Below, in pieces: positions 1 through 10,419 of a stretch of DNA of 64,000 nucleotides. Both the position numbers and the translations under genes were made by a program. Numbering within the stretch: position 1 is the first letter of the stretch; each line of letters opens with the position of its first letter. The notes beneath the pieces are model-generated. The model did no database searches. It was not told where the DNA came from and worked only from the letters and a program-made list of their open reading frames with translations. Origin of the DNA: Siphonodentalium dalli (lineage: Eukaryota > Mollusca > Scaphopoda > Gadilida > Siphonodentaliidae); NCBI GenBank assembly GCA_032622095.1, contig CP136064.1, positions 141,503,954-141,567,953 on the forward strand, read 5' to 3'.

Positions 1-902
1 ATAAAAGTAGGACCTGTAGCCCGTGCTAAAGGATTTAGTCATACAAAGAGTAAAATCCAAGAAGGCTGCTGGCGACCATGTTTTTTAGCCGAATGACCCC
101 AAAATTACTCGTTCCCATCTACATGTCATTGTTAATATCCATGACAAATATTATGATGATCCGACTAAAGGTACGACCTGCAGCCCGTGCTAAAGAATTT
201 AGTCATACAAAGAGTAAAATCGAAGATGGCTGCTGGCGGCCATGTTTATTGGCCGAATGACCCCAAAATTACTCGTTCCCATCTACATGTCAATATTATC
301 ATCCATGACAAATTTCATGGTGATCAGACGAACAGTACGACCTGTGGCCCGTGCTAATGGATTAAATTTTGAAATCCAAGATGGCTGCTGGCGGCCATGT
401 TTTTTGTCCGAATGACCCCAAAATGACTCGTTCCCATCTGCATTCCAATTTCAACAGCCATGACAAATTTTATGATGATCAGACTAAAAGTACGACCTGT
501 AGCCCGTGCTAAAGAATTTAGTCATACAAAGAGTAAAATCCAAGATGGCTGCTGGCGGCCATGTTTTTGGGCCGAATGACCCCAAAATTACTCGTTCCCA
601 TCTACATGTCAATATTAACATCCATGACAAATTTCATGAAGATCAGACAAACAGTACGGCCTGTAGCCCGTGCTAATGGATTGAATTTTGAAATCCAATA
701 TGGCCACTGGCGGCCATGTTTTTTTTCCGAATGACCCCAAAATTAATTATTCTGGTCTAAATGTTGATGTCAACAGCTATGACAAATTTCATAATGATCC
801 GTCGAAAGGTACGACCTGTAGCCTGCATTGTTGACGCCTTACGTACACACGTACACACGTACACACGTACACACGGACGACGGACGACAAAGACATGGCA
901 AT
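1..902 (+). repeat. F1 core tandem array (pearl/HINE-like), 5' end outside window
   Basis: About five tandem monomers of 155-165 bp, each centred on CAAGATGGCTGCTGGCGGCC followed by CCCCAAAAT, CTCGTTCCCATCTACAT and GTACGACCTGTAGCCCGTGC. Two monomer subtypes alternate: one enters through GTCATACAAAGAGTAAAATC, the other through GGATTAAATTTTGAAATC. The array ends in an ACGTACAC/GGACGACGGACGAC microsatellite (about 840-890) and a terminal hairpin. Short ORFs here come from the monomer itself and are not genes. Confidence 0.85.
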
Positions 903-937
903 AGCTCAAACTTTACAAAGTAAAGTTGAGCTAATAA
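903..937 (+). other. F1 3' terminal hairpin
   Basis: AGCTCAAACTTTAC and GTAAAGTTGAGCT pair into a stem with one bulge, followed by AATAA. The same terminus recurs at 1052-1086, 15867-15901, 16569-16603 and 17918-17952. The outer part (TTAGCTCAACTT on the minus strand) matches the sequence just inside the F1 5' end (GTAGCTCAACTTGG), forming a short subterminal inverted repeat. Confidence 0.75.
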
Positions 938-1086
938 TCAGACCAAAGGTACGAACTGTAGCCCGTGCTAAAGGAAATTGTTGACGAATCACACACACAT
1001 GCACACACACACCCTCACACACACAGACGACAGATACCAAGCCATGGCAATAGCTCAAACTTTACAAAGTAAAGTTGAGCTAATAA
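938..1086 (+). repeat. Truncated second F1 copy
   Basis: Starts in mid-monomer (CAGACCAAAGGTACGAACTG), then an AC-rich microsatellite and a complete F1 3' hairpin (1052-1081). It abuts the preceding F1 end directly, so the two copies lie head to tail. Confidence 0.75.
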
Positions 1087-1212
1087 TGATATTAAAATGA
1101 CGAAAACGTCATAGCGATATTCCAGAAATTGACATAGAGCGTACATGTGTTTTCACAATATTCTGGGAATTAACTCTGTTTGGGAAAAGATGAAAAACAT
1201 TGTCGAAGTCCT

Positions 1213-1265
1213 CATTTGTAACTGCCAAGTGTGCAGTCAAATCGTGAATGAAGTGGTCGTACCAC
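1213..1265 (+). repeat. Short dispersed repeat, partner at 4524-4577
   Basis: CATTTGTAACTGCCAAGTG followed by a shared GTCAAA, CGTGAATG and AGTGGT pattern appears here and at 4524-4577. Here it lies directly before an F4 5' end; at 4.5 kb it lies between two 42 bp direct repeats after an F4 3' end. Class unknown. The rest of 1,087-1,270 has no recognisable content. Confidence 0.6.
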
Positions 1266-1270
1266 AGGAG

Positions 1271-1560
1271 ATGGACTGTCGTCCGGTGCATACCCCCTTG
1301 TGGCATACCGCCTAGTGTGGGCATATCCATAACTTATGACTGCTATACTCAAGACAGATGAACCCAAAAATCAGCATTTTTATATAAACAAAGTTGAATA
1401 ACTTTAGAACAAAAAAACAAAACAAAACTGTTGAATGTGCCATTAAATGTCCTCATAGTGGTGAACATCCAAACAAAATTTCATTGAGATCCGAGCATTA
1501 CTGTTCAAGTTTAATATGACATGAACAGACACCAGACGGACCAAAAATCCAACATTTCCA
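1271..1560 (+). repeat. F4 element, 5' portion
   Basis: Begins with the hairpin GGAC-TGTC-GTCC (1273-1284) and then GGTGCATACCCCCTTGT, whose TATACCCCC-like part recurs in the F4 3' hairpin. One core unit follows (GAATAACT, CATCC-ACCAAATTTCATTGAG, GAACAGACACC). It is cut off by the element at 1,567. Confidence 0.7.
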
Positions 1561-1566
1561 TATTTG

Positions 1567-2989
1567 TATGGGAGGCCAAATTCACATTTAATAATTAATT
1601 GTGCTTAAGTGCAATCAATTGCGCTTAAGCGGAATTAATTGCGCTTAAGAGCAAATAATTATGCTTAAGCGCAATCAATTGCGCTTAAGAGCAATCATTG
1701 CGCTTAAGCGCAATCAATTGCGCTTAAGTGCAATTAATTGCGCTTATTAAAGCGCAATTCATGGTTATATGTAACAAAACACCCCTGGTGAATATGTAAC
1801 AAAACACCCCTGGTGAATAAATAGGTTTCTCCATAACTTAGCATTAACTCCTATTGACATGTCACTTCTTGGTTTCATTGGTTTGGATGGGTAGGGAGCT
1901 AGCCCAACTTCTTTATCAAAATGGCTGACTCGCAATAGTATCACCTTCTGTTTTAGTTGGAGCGATTCGTGATAGCATTATATTATCTTCGGTATATATT
2001 AGTTGGGGCTACTTGCAATAGCATTACTTTCTGTATTGATTTTCTTCAATTTTCGAGTATACAGGCACACCATATGAGGGAAGCAAGCCCTCGGTGACAC
2101 CACATTCACACTATATGATCATGGAAATACTATAGATTTGTGCAAGAGCTGCTGATTTAATAAGAAAAACTAGAGCTTCAGGACTGAGACACCAAAGCTC
2201 CAGTAATTACACACCATTGGACAGGGATGCTGATAATATGAAAATAGGGTTTTTTCCCCCTGATTTAAGTCAATAAGTAAACCATACAGTAATGCTCTAA
2301 TTAATCGACTCCTTAACCACAGCAGAATTATGGATAACTTTTCAGGATTTAGTCGGAAATATGGCTTGTTGCCATTCATCGGAAAGCTCTCGAGAGCTTT
2401 TCGATGAATGGCAACAAGCCATATTTCCGACTAAATCCTGAAAAGTTACCCATAATTCTGCTGTGGTTAAGAAGTCGATTAAATAGAGCATTACTGTATG
2501 AGGTAAGAAAGCCCTCATGCAGTGACACTGCATGCATGTATAGGATATTACCATAGTAAAGGCTAAAATCTGTGCAAAAATACATTAAAAACATCATACA
2601 AAACATTACTGGAGTTCCGGGAAGGCGACATCAATTCTTTGGATAGAGGGATGCTGATAATATGTAATTAGGGGATTCTCCTTGTTGAACACATACTCAC
2701 AGTTTGACTGTTGAGTACAGGTCAAAATTAGCCCAATGCTCATCTTGTGTTGCTAGGTGATACACCAGGTCATGCTAATAGTTTATGGGTAGGTTAGATA
2801 GTAGTCACAATTACGCTTAAGCGCAATTGATTGCGCTTAAGCGCAATTGATTGTGCTTAAGCGCAATTAATTGCGCTTAATCGTAATTAATTACGCTTAA
2901 GCGTAAATGCCCTATTTGCGCTTAAGCACAATATGTGGTATTTGCGCTTAAGCGCAATTCATTATTAAATGTAAATTTGGCCTCCCATA
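1567..2989. mobile_element. 1.42 kb TIR element with GCGCTTAAGCGC subterminal arrays
   Basis: The left end TATGGGAGGCCAAATT is mirrored at the right end (AATTTGGCCTCCCATA). TATTTG flanks it on both sides (1561-1566 and 2990-2995), a 6-bp candidate target duplication. Each end carries about 180 bp of short palindromic units of the type ATTGCGCTTAAGCGCAAT (1,600-1,755 and 2,810-2,960). The interior has no ORF resembling a transposase. It contains a 25-bp direct duplication (GTAACAAAACACCCCTGG, 1771-1818) and a diverged duplication (about 2,060-2,280 versus 2,500-2,700), and it hosts a palindromic MITE. Class unknown; non-autonomous. Confidence 0.7.
2287..2496. mobile_element. Palindromic MITE, TA target (family CAGTAATG)
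   Basis: A 210-bp near-perfect palindrome centred on CTCGAG (2389-2394). Ends are CAGTAATG...CATTACTG and the flanks are TA (2285-2286) and TA (2497-2498), as expected for Tc1/mariner-type MITEs. The arms carry CTTAACCACAGCAGAATTAT. A related 129-bp copy is at 34037-34165. The overlapping ORFs on both strands mirror each other and are not genes. Confidence 0.85.
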
Positions 2990-3122
2990 TATTTGTAATA
3001 TAATTATCCTCTGCGAGAACAAGGTGTCCTGGGAATTATCTCTGGATTCCCACCACCCCCCTCTATACCCACATCCTTGTATATGTACATAGCACCTTCT
3101 TGTGTTACACCAACCAACCACA

Positions 3123-3146
3123 CCCCCCCCCCCCCCCCCCCCCCCC
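3123..3146 (+). repeat. Poly-C tract (24 nt)
   Basis: Uninterrupted C run followed by ACC triplets. The length is likely to be assembly-sensitive. Confidence 0.95.
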
Positions 3147-3157
3147 ACCACCACCAT

Positions 3158-4352
3158 ATGCCGTAATCTGATTTCCAACTGCAAGTTCCAATTATAGACT
3201 ATCGCGGTGGATAGAGTTATTGCTCTTCCCAATTGTGCAAAAAATGCCTGCCGATCACTTTGTGCCGATATTCGTTAAAGTACACTTTCGAGATTCGATT
3301 ACTGATATTAATTTCATAATTTTATGATATAAATGGTTATTAAATGTGATTTAAGAATTAGCATCGATTTATTGACTCAAAATGTGCGCCCATGTGTCGA
3401 AAAATGGTGCTTATTTGAACAGACAGCGGCGAGATTAATTAGCGTAAGAGCCGAAAGAACAGCGCGAAAAGGAGACTTCCGTAGAAGCCTTGCACTGTGG
3501 CTGTTCCTTCATATAACCCGGTCAACTTGAATGTTTATTTTTAGTGCTGTTTGTCCTGACAACATATCGAGGCGGTCTTCTTTCAAAATAAAATAACTGG
3601 GGCATTCTTTTATATTTCGACGTTTGAATTTCCAATTCGATATTTGATTAATGTTAAATAACCGTGCTCTTAGGAAATAAAATTACCATGAAAATTACGT
3701 CTTAATTTTGACAAATTGCGATGTCGCGAGCACTGTATTTCGCGTCTTCAGCCATCGTGTTTGGGGAAATGCCATGAAAATGGGAGAATGGGCGCATAGA
3801 AACGGCTGGCCGATGGACTTACCGTTTACGGAAATAAATAAAATACCGTTAGATAGGAAATCCACTCAATATTCATATTCCGGCTGCCGAATTTTTATTT
3901 TCAAGATAGTTTGTAGTGTTTTTGAACTTGTTTTCGAACTTTTATTGATCATTCGAACTGTGGGATGGGACTCTAGAAACGGCACTCGTAAAATTAATCC
4001 TTGTTTCTATATTTGGGAAGGTCAATCGGAGCGGAAATCGATCGGAAATCATGCCAAATTCAACACGCATGCGATGTTTTTACGAAAAAAACGGTCCACA
4101 AAACCGCTAAATTAGCATGTTTTCTCTTGAGCGGAGTAATGGATGTCATTAAAATAATGGATACGTGTGTCTAATATTGGAGAGAAATAGTTCAATACAC
4201 CGTTTTTATTCTGAAGATTCAGAATATTTCTTCAGTTTTTATGAAAAATGATATTTTTTCCAAGATAATTTAATTTTAAAAGTAACATTTTCGTCATTTT
4301 TCCGGTATTCGCCGGTTACGTGATGTGTGACGTTACGTTGTCTAAACTCTCT
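3158..4352 (+). repeat. Dispersed repeat DR1, copy 1
   Basis: Shares about 1 kb with 54849-55890 in the same orientation, from CCGTAATCTGATTT to ACTCTCTAGT, with substitutions and several indels. Copy 1 has about 85 bp extra near the left end. The 135-codon ORF at 3708-4115 is not frame-conserved in the other copy, so it is not treated as coding. No TIR or LTR recognised. An F4 3' portion follows immediately. Confidence 0.75.
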
Positions 4353-4467
4353 AGTTCAAGTTATGACATGAACAGACATCGGATGGACGTACAGACGCAT
4401 GCATGGACGGATGGACAGGTGCAAAACAGTATACCCCCCCTTTTTTTTTTAAAGGGGGTATAATAAT
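4353..4467 (+). repeat. F4 element, 3' end
   Basis: GTTCAAGTTATGACATGAAC, then ATGGACGG-type microsatellite units, GGTGCAAAACAG and a hairpin (4430-4462) pairing TATACCCCC with GGGGGTATA, then ATAATAA. It is the clearest F4 3' terminus in the window. Confidence 0.75.
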
Positions 4468-4474
4468 AATTCGT

Positions 4475-4628
4475 AATATTAATACCACAATTGGGTTATG
4501 TGGATCGTGTTTAAGGGGGTCTGCATTTGTAACTGCCAAGTGCGCTGTCAAACCGTGAATGCAGTGGTGGTACCATAGTAATCCACAATATTAATACCAC
4601 AATTGGGTTATGTGGATCGTGTTTAAGG
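4475..4628 (+). repeat. Pair of 42-bp direct repeats 112 bp apart
   Basis: AATATTAATACCACAATTGG and the following GTTATGTGGATCGTGTTTAA occur at 4475-4516 and 4587-4628. The unit between them is the short dispersed repeat also seen at 1213-1265. Confidence 0.75.
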
Positions 4629-4743
4629 TGCTCGATTAATAAAAACATAGCTGTAACATATTTCAAATATTCACATTTTGTACTCTGTTTACTTCGCAAT
4701 AAAAGTAAGTATTTTTTCATCTGTTTTAAAGGGTTAATCTTAC

Positions 4744-4943
4744 AAGTTCCATGTCAGTCATCACACAAGCAGTAAATGTCGCCTTAAGACGGTTGATCCA
4801 CTCCTTCTCTGTTCCGCCACTCTCCTGAGTTCCTATCACATATAAATCATGTGGGATCTTCCCAAACACCTTGGAGTCCCTGGATCGACCAGTGCCAACG
4901 CATTTAAGCCACTTTGTTAATGAGCTATCAGGAGTACTGTCCC
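4744..4943 (-). CDS. INPP5D/INPPL1: SHIP-like inositol polyphosphate 5-phosphatase, exon with GTQE motif
   Basis: A 200-nt exon read on the minus strand. The acceptor is a TTTTCATTCTCAG tract and the donor is CTT|GTAAGA. Its first two bases (GG) complete a Gly codon opened by the exon ending at 19505, giving GTWNMG-DSTPDSSL; it ends in phase 0 after 66 codons. It encodes LTKWLKCVGTG, then IPHDLYVIGTQESGGTEKEW, the hallmark of SHIP-type phosphatases. The Glu of GTQE is a Mg-binding catalytic residue in this superfamily. SHIP enzymes remove the 5-phosphate of PI(3,4,5)P3 at the plasma membrane; that role is inferred from family. The next catalytic exons (NTLGNKG, GDLNYR, SDHSPV regions) were not found in 1-4743 and should lie beyond the left edge. 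Confidence 0.9.
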
Positions 4944-5431
4944 CTGAGAATGAAAAGAGATTGTCAACTATCCAATAACCTAGACTATTTGACAAGGCAG
5001 AATACAGATAAACAAAGGTATATTTTGGTGTGTCACCTGTAGTCCAGTGCATTTATGATTTTACCTGGAACTAATTGTAACACAAACTATTTTTGCTTCA
5101 TTTTGGTTCAGGGCATCATGGAGTATCCATTAATATGCTTTATTCATCCAAGTCAATACATAACAGATATTGAAACACAGAGAAACACGAGCAAACCTTG
5201 ATGCCTGTAGCATGCACTATCTGTCACTCTGTTGCACTTGTTTGCATAAATTTGCATTCAAAATAGATCATAACCAGATCTATATATAAATTTCCAATTT
5301 AATACTATTAGCACATAAATTGGAATATGCGAACATCACTGTTTATTAAAAACTTCATTGAAACCCTTTGTGATGGTAAACATTCACAATGAATTTCATT
5401 GAGATCATCTGCCAGATGGACAATACATTTG

Positions 5432-5903
5432 AACAAATCTGAATGTGAGTCACCTGGGAAATATCCTCACCAAATATGATTCTATTCGGCCTGATGGTTC
5501 TTGAGAAGTCGCTTTAAAAATTACTATTGTGGGAGAGAGTTATGGCCCTGACCTCGCAACTATTTGACTTGGTGACTTCATATTAACAAATCTGAATATC
5601 GTCTAGAGAACATCCTCAACAAATATGACCCCATTCAGCCTGATGGTTCTTGAGAAAAAGTTGTTTCAAGATTTACTATGGAAGGAAAGGGTTATGGCTG
5701 TGACTTCGCAACTATCTGACTTGGTGATCTCATTTTAACAAATCTGAATTTGAGTCAACCAGGGAACATCCACACCAAATATGAACACATTCGGTCTTAT
5801 GGTTCTGGAGAAGATGATTCGTGATGGATGGATGGAAGGACGGACGACAGACGAGGAGTGATGAGTAGAGCTCCATCAGAGACTTCGTCTCAGGTGAGCT
5901 AAG
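5432..5903 (+). repeat. F3 element, 3' portion
   Basis: About two and a half core units of roughly 150 bp (AACAAATCTGAATGTGAGTC, CACCAAATATGA, CGGCCTGATGGTTCTTGAGA, GAGTTATGGCCCTGAC), a GGATGGAAGGACGGACGAC microsatellite, and a 3' hairpin at 5869-5900 (AGCTCCATCAGAGAC / GTCTCAGGTGAGCT), then AAGAAA. The stretch 5,053-5,431 upstream shows nothing recognisable. Confidence 0.8.
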
Positions 5904-5947
5904 AAACATGTTCACTGTTGAATGATTAATATTTGTCTAAACTAGAA

Positions 5948-6240
5948 ATGGACTGTCGTCCGGTGCATACCCCCTTGTCGCATACCGCCTAGTGTGGGCA
6001 TATCTATAACTTATGACTGTTATACTCAGACAGATGAACCCAAAAATCTGCATTTTCATATAATCCAAGATGAATAACTATAAAACGAAAAACCAAAACA
6101 AAACAGTTGAATGCCCCATTAAATGTCCTCATAGTGGTGAACATCCATACCAAATTTCATTGAGATCCGAGCATTACTGTTCAAGTTATCGCCTGAACAG
6201 ACATCGGATGGACCAAAACGCCAACATTTCCATATAAACA
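5948..6240 (+). repeat. F4 element, 5' portion and one core unit
   Basis: Hairpin GGAC-TGTC-GTCC (5950-5961), then GGTGCATACCCCCTTGTCGC and a core unit nearly matching 1271-1560. Directly followed by the F5 5' end. Confidence 0.75.
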
Positions 6241-6245
6241 ACAAG

Positions 6246-6998
6246 GGGTACGCATCTAAGATGCTTTTGTCGAGTTTTTTGGCAGTCGAACCAAACTTCT
6301 GCCAATAAGGTGCACAACTCCGGGAAAAAAAGTCGGACGGTGGTATATTATTGCAATAGACCTATATACCAAATATCAATTAAATCCATTAATATTTCAA
6401 TGAGTTATCACACTATTAAACGGTGATAAATTTGTTATTAAAATAGACAAACTAAGACCCATAACTCCAGAAAAAAATTTCGGACAAACCAGGTTTTCTA
6501 ACTCGTCCGAGATATTGTTGCAAGAGACTCATATACCAAATATTGTTTAAATCGGTTAATATTTTATTGAGTTATCGCGCTATTAAACGGTGATTGCTAA
6601 AAATAGACAAACTAAGACCTATAACACTGCGAAAAAAATTCGGACAAACCTGGTCTTCGAAGTCGTCTGAGATATTGTTGCAGGAGACTCGTATATCAAA
6701 TATTGTTGAAATCGGTTAATATTTCATCAAGTTATCGCGCTAACGGTGATAAAATTGCTAAAAATAGATAAACTAAGACCCATAACTCTGAAAAAACAAT
6801 TCAGACAACCCTGGTTTTCGAACTTGCCCGAGATATTGTTTCAAGAGTCTCATATACCGAATATTGGTTAATATTTGCGTGAGTTATCGCGCTAACGGTG
6901 AAAAACTAAAAAAAAAAGTCATCAAAGATGAATAACTCTTGTAAAAGATTTCGGACGTGACCCATTTTCTACAGGCAGTAAATAGTCAATAGGAGCAA
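6246..6998 (+). repeat. F5 element, interrupted by a hAT element
   Basis: Starts with the hairpin GCATC-TAA-GATGC (6252-6264). Four core units of about 161 bp follow, sharing CTAAGACCCATAACTC, TTCGGACAAACC, CATATACCAAATATTG and GAGTTATCGCGCTA. The last unit is split by the insertion at 7,007 and resumes at about 8,624-8,725. No complete 3' hairpin remains; the tail is CCGCCCG-rich. Confidence 0.75.
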
Positions 6999-7578
6999 CT
7001 CACATACAGGGATGGGGTAATTGTAATTTGTAATTGTAATTGATTGTAATTAATTACATTTTTTCAAGTAATTGCATGTAATTGGTAATTGAGTTTATTC
7101 TCAATTACATGTAATTGCAATTGTAATTGGTTAGGATGTAATTGTAATTGTAATTAGGGTCTAATTTCAATTACTTCAAAATCACAGGTACTTGTTTCTT
7201 CTCAAAGTTTCTCTTTCATGATTCATCCAATGGTTTCTTCATATGTTTTTTTCTTCAAATTTCAAAGTGTAAGACTGGTGACTGGCTATCACTACATGTA
7301 TGTTGTCACAACACTGAGTTTTCATCCACTGTGTCTCAATGGTGAATTCTGTTGACACCTCCTGTTTGTTTGCTTAAGCGTTGGTTAACCTTTGAGGTAG
7401 AAGGCTTGTTTTGATAAATAGAATGAGAAACCAACTTCAAATAATTGACAATAGATCACTATAATAGATCACTCTTATGGTCATGTTTCATTATCTCCAT
7501 CGATATCTGTTATGGTATATATGCTATGGTAGAAATTCATACCAACCATTGCTAATGCTATCGACATGTCTACAAAAA

Positions 7579-8130
7579 ATCTGGCAGCATTTTAATTTGC
7601 AGAAAGACACATCGTGTCCTATGAAAGCGAAGTGCAAACTTTGCCCAACTACAATATCCAGTTCCAAAAAAGTTACCTCCAATTTTGTGACACATCTGAA
7701 GGTAAGTTTCCATTTCTATGTATTAGTTTTGTTTAATTCCATTGACATATAACTTCAGTCATATGGTTGTATTGGTATATGCATTGTTTCTTGTCCCTTC
7801 TAATTTGCATCTGAATGACAAAGTGGGGACAAATATCTGCCTCAATAATCCCCCAATTAGCACTGTCTAGTGTAGGCATTGTGTTACCAGTAAGCTGGTG
7901 GCCACAAAAGCTAATTAAGTTTATGACTCTAATTAACAATCAGAGTGTTGATTATCTCATTGTCCTTTACAATTGGCCTGGCTGTGTGTCTGACTTACTG
8001 AGATAGTCTTATTCCCTTAATAATTAAATGATGGATACATGTGTGTCACTAAAATACTCTATTATTTTCATTTTATAGCGAAAGCGTCAAGATGTCTATG
8101 AATCCAGTCACACAAGCACCATCAGCAAGT
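7579..8130 (+). pseudogene. BED-type zinc finger exon pair of the hAT element
   Basis: Codons from about 7,579 read IWQHFNLQKDT, then AKCKLC (Cys pair), SSKKVTSNFVTHLK (His), the W-HF...C-x2-C...H pattern of BED fingers, which bind DNA in hAT transposases. A good donor (AAG|GTAAGT, 7702) and acceptor (TTCATTTTATAG, 8078) join HLK to RKRQDVYESSHTSTISK, as expected for the end of a BED domain. A stop then follows, and the downstream catalytic fragment is in another frame. No start codon context is convincing. Confidence 0.75.
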
Positions 8131-8160
8131 GATCAACAACCTACTAGGATCTTTCAGTAG

Positions 8161-8298
8161 GCAAAAACATCGGTCAAGAATGCCAAAGCATTGAAGATAG
8201 TTAGCAAAGTTCATAAATCTCTGATATCATTCCAATTTGTAGAAAATCAACCCCGACTACAAGCTGCCAATGCAACACGCTGGAATTGCCAACTATAA
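8161..8298 (+). pseudogene. hAT transposase fragment with TRWN motif
   Basis: Frame from 8161 reads VKNAKALKIVSKVHKS and then LQAANATRWNCQL before a stop (8296-8298). After the stop the same frame continues IMIRSVLRTP. The TRWN(S/C) motif is typical of the hAT catalytic region. The remainder of the transposase, including the C-terminal dimerisation domain, is missing. Confidence 0.65.
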
Positions 8299-8727
8299 AT
8301 CATGATTCGCTCAGTTCTACGAACACCTATACTGGACTCAGTACATTGGCTGCTCTGTACCAAGTGTGCTTCACTGTGTATTTCATCTTGCTTGTATTAA
8401 TTTATGTTTTGTAATCAAATAGTTTATATAAATAAAAGTGTTCCTACTTCAATGATGTGCTGAAATGTAATTGTAATTGTAATTGAATTACATTTCAAAG
8501 TAATTGTAATTGTAATTAATTACATTGTGAAATAGATGTAATGGGAATTGTAATTGTAATTGAAAAATGTTGAAGTAATTGTAATTGTAATTAATTACAT
8601 TCACAAGTAATTGCCCCAAGTGAGTCACATACCAAATTTTTTTTGAATCCGTTCACAAATGTCAAAGTTATAAGGCATTCTTTAGGCCCGCCCGCTGTCA
8701 CCCGCCCGCCAACCGTCCCTCGTCCCA

Positions 8728-9147
8728 AACTATTGAGATCAGAGGACTACTGTTTAAGTTATGACCTGAACAGACATCGGATGGACAAAAAAGCCAACAT
8801 TTCCAGATAAACAAAGATGAATAACTTGAGAATGGAAAAGCCGAACAAAGCAATGGAATCCTCTATTGAATTTCCTCATAGTAGTGAACATCCATACCAA
8901 ATTTCATTGAGATTCCAGCACAACTGTTGAAGTTACAACATGAACAGACACAAAAGCCAACATTTCCAGATAAACAAAAATGAATAACTCTAGATTAGAA
9001 AGTCCGAACAAAACGATGGAACCTCATAGTAGTGAACAACCATACCTAATTTCATTGAAATCCGAGCACTACTGTTCAAGTTATGACATGAACAGACACC
9101 GGACGGATGGACGGACAGGTGCAAAACAGTATACCCCCTTTTTTTTA
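8728..9147 (+). repeat. F4 element, core and truncated 3' end
   Basis: Two core units of about 162 bp (GAATAACTTGAGAATGG, CATACCAAATTTCATTGAGA, TGAACAGACATCGGATGGAC), then GGACGGATGGACGGACAGG and GCAAAACAGTATACCCCC. The right half of the hairpin is missing; another repeat begins there. Confidence 0.75.
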
Positions 9148-9245
9148 ACGAGAGGCCGATCACGATCGGCAGATGTTAACCCATCCCTTGGCGATAGTAA
9201 ATTACTATGATCGGAATCATAAATGAGAGTTTTGGTGTTGAATTA
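9148..9245 (+). repeat. Dispersed repeat F10, copy 1
   Basis: ACGAGAGGCCGATCACGATC followed by GGCAGATGTTAACCCAT. It contains the perfect hairpin GCCGATC-AC-GATCGGC. A diverged copy lies at 19706-19800. Position and shape suggest another F-type 5' end, but no body or 3' end was found. The stretch 9,246-9,867 holds nothing recognisable. Confidence 0.45.
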
Positions 9246-9867
9246 TAGAGTATACTGTTATGTACTATTATAGACAAATGTACATAACACAAATTATTGG
9301 AATTTATGGATCACCCGCATTTATATAAGAGAATGCACTGGTACAGGATCTGTAATGCTGCACCACCACAGCCTTGGGTTAAATGTGAAAGGTGACCTGG
9401 ACATGGAATACTTGGGTTAAGAGAGTCCAATTTAAGTTTACAATAATGTATCAATTTCTACCAACAATATAAATCAAGATAAGCCACCTCACTGCTGACC
9501 CATTAATATCAATTATATAGCAGAGCTGTCAACAAATCACAGGAATTGTTTATGTTGAAAGCTGACATCACTATTAAACCAATAACATTTATAATGACCT
9601 CAGACCGTCTGTAGAGTGATATCTTCAGCTGTGCAAGGCAGCACAGATGTCCAAGTCTACTGTTAATATCATGTGATGTGTATTGTTGAATCTTTATTTT
9701 AAATTAGATACCATAGCTTTCTTTATCAGATTGTCTGCACATTGGCATAAGAGACATCAGAAAATAATATAGCCTTATCAATAGCTAAGTAGTCCAAAGG
9801 CATGGGATGGAATTGGTGAATTGGATTTAATGTCGCTCCAAACAAATTTACCAGTACATAACACAAG

Positions 9868-10070
9868 ATTTTGCACCGATTTAAACAAATTTGGTGTGGT
9901 GACTCGGGTACCCTTGGCAGAGTTATAATGGTGTTAGTTTTTCAAATTTTGTTAACAATAACAAAAATCTTTTTTTTTTATTATTTAAAAAAAAAAGCAT
10001 TTTATTATATATTTTTTTATTTATTTATTTTTGTTTTTGTTAAATTGAGCAAGGAATTAAATCTAAAAAA
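9868..10070 (+). repeat. Dispersed repeat with poly-T body, partner at 22046-22165
   Basis: GATTTAAACAAATTTGGTG, GTTATAATGGTGTTA, a T/A-rich tract and TTAAATTGAGCAAGGAATTA are shared in order with 22046-22140. Probably an additional F3-like core variant. Confidence 0.5.
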
Positions 10071-10182
10071 AATTTTTTGTAACAGTGAATATTTTTTTGT
10101 CACTGAATTTGTACTTTAGTGTGGGTCTTGGCTGGTGTATTCGCCCCACCCCCCTGCTGCTGTCCCCCTTGCCACACCCAAT

Positions 10183-10311
10183 GCAGCGATTGCATATGAA
10201 TGTGGGAAACGACATATATAATTACTCATTAATGCACGGATTACATATGAATGTCGGAAACAACATATATAATTACTCATTAATGCACCTATTGCATATC
10301 AATATCGAACA
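10183..10311 (+). repeat. 51-bp tandem repeat, about 2.4 copies
   Basis: Units start at ATTGCATATGAATG, ATTACATATGAATG and ATTGCATATCAATA, each followed by ACATATATAATTACTCATTA. A second short duplication (GGAACAGG...AGCGTTT-TGGCCCAAAT) follows at 10,330-10,412. Confidence 0.8.
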
Positions 10312-10419
10312 CTTCATTCTTGGGCTCCCTGGAACAGGGGCTGGTAGCGTTTATGGCCCAAATTAGCTGGTGAATTCACCGGAACAGGTGTTCGGAGCGT
10401 TTTTGGCCCAAATAAAAGA

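Larger units (their letters stand above)
7007..8623 (+). mobile_element. Degenerate hAT element inserted in F5
   Basis: Termini CAGGGATGGGGTAATTG and, inverted, CACTTGGGGCAATTACTTG. Flanks CTCACATA (6999-7006) and GTCACATA (8624-8631) match at 7 of 8 positions, fitting the 8-bp hAT target duplication. Both ends carry TGTAATTGTAATTG-rich subterminal tracts (7,017-7,165 and 8,465-8,620). The inside holds a BED finger exon, an intron and a short hAT catalytic fragment, so this is an internally deleted, non-autonomous copy. It lies within the F5 tandem array, which reconstructs across it. Confidence 0.8.

Noticed and set aside
3708-4115. 135-codon ORF inside DR1
   Set aside because: The second DR1 copy breaks the frame by indels; no recognisable domain.
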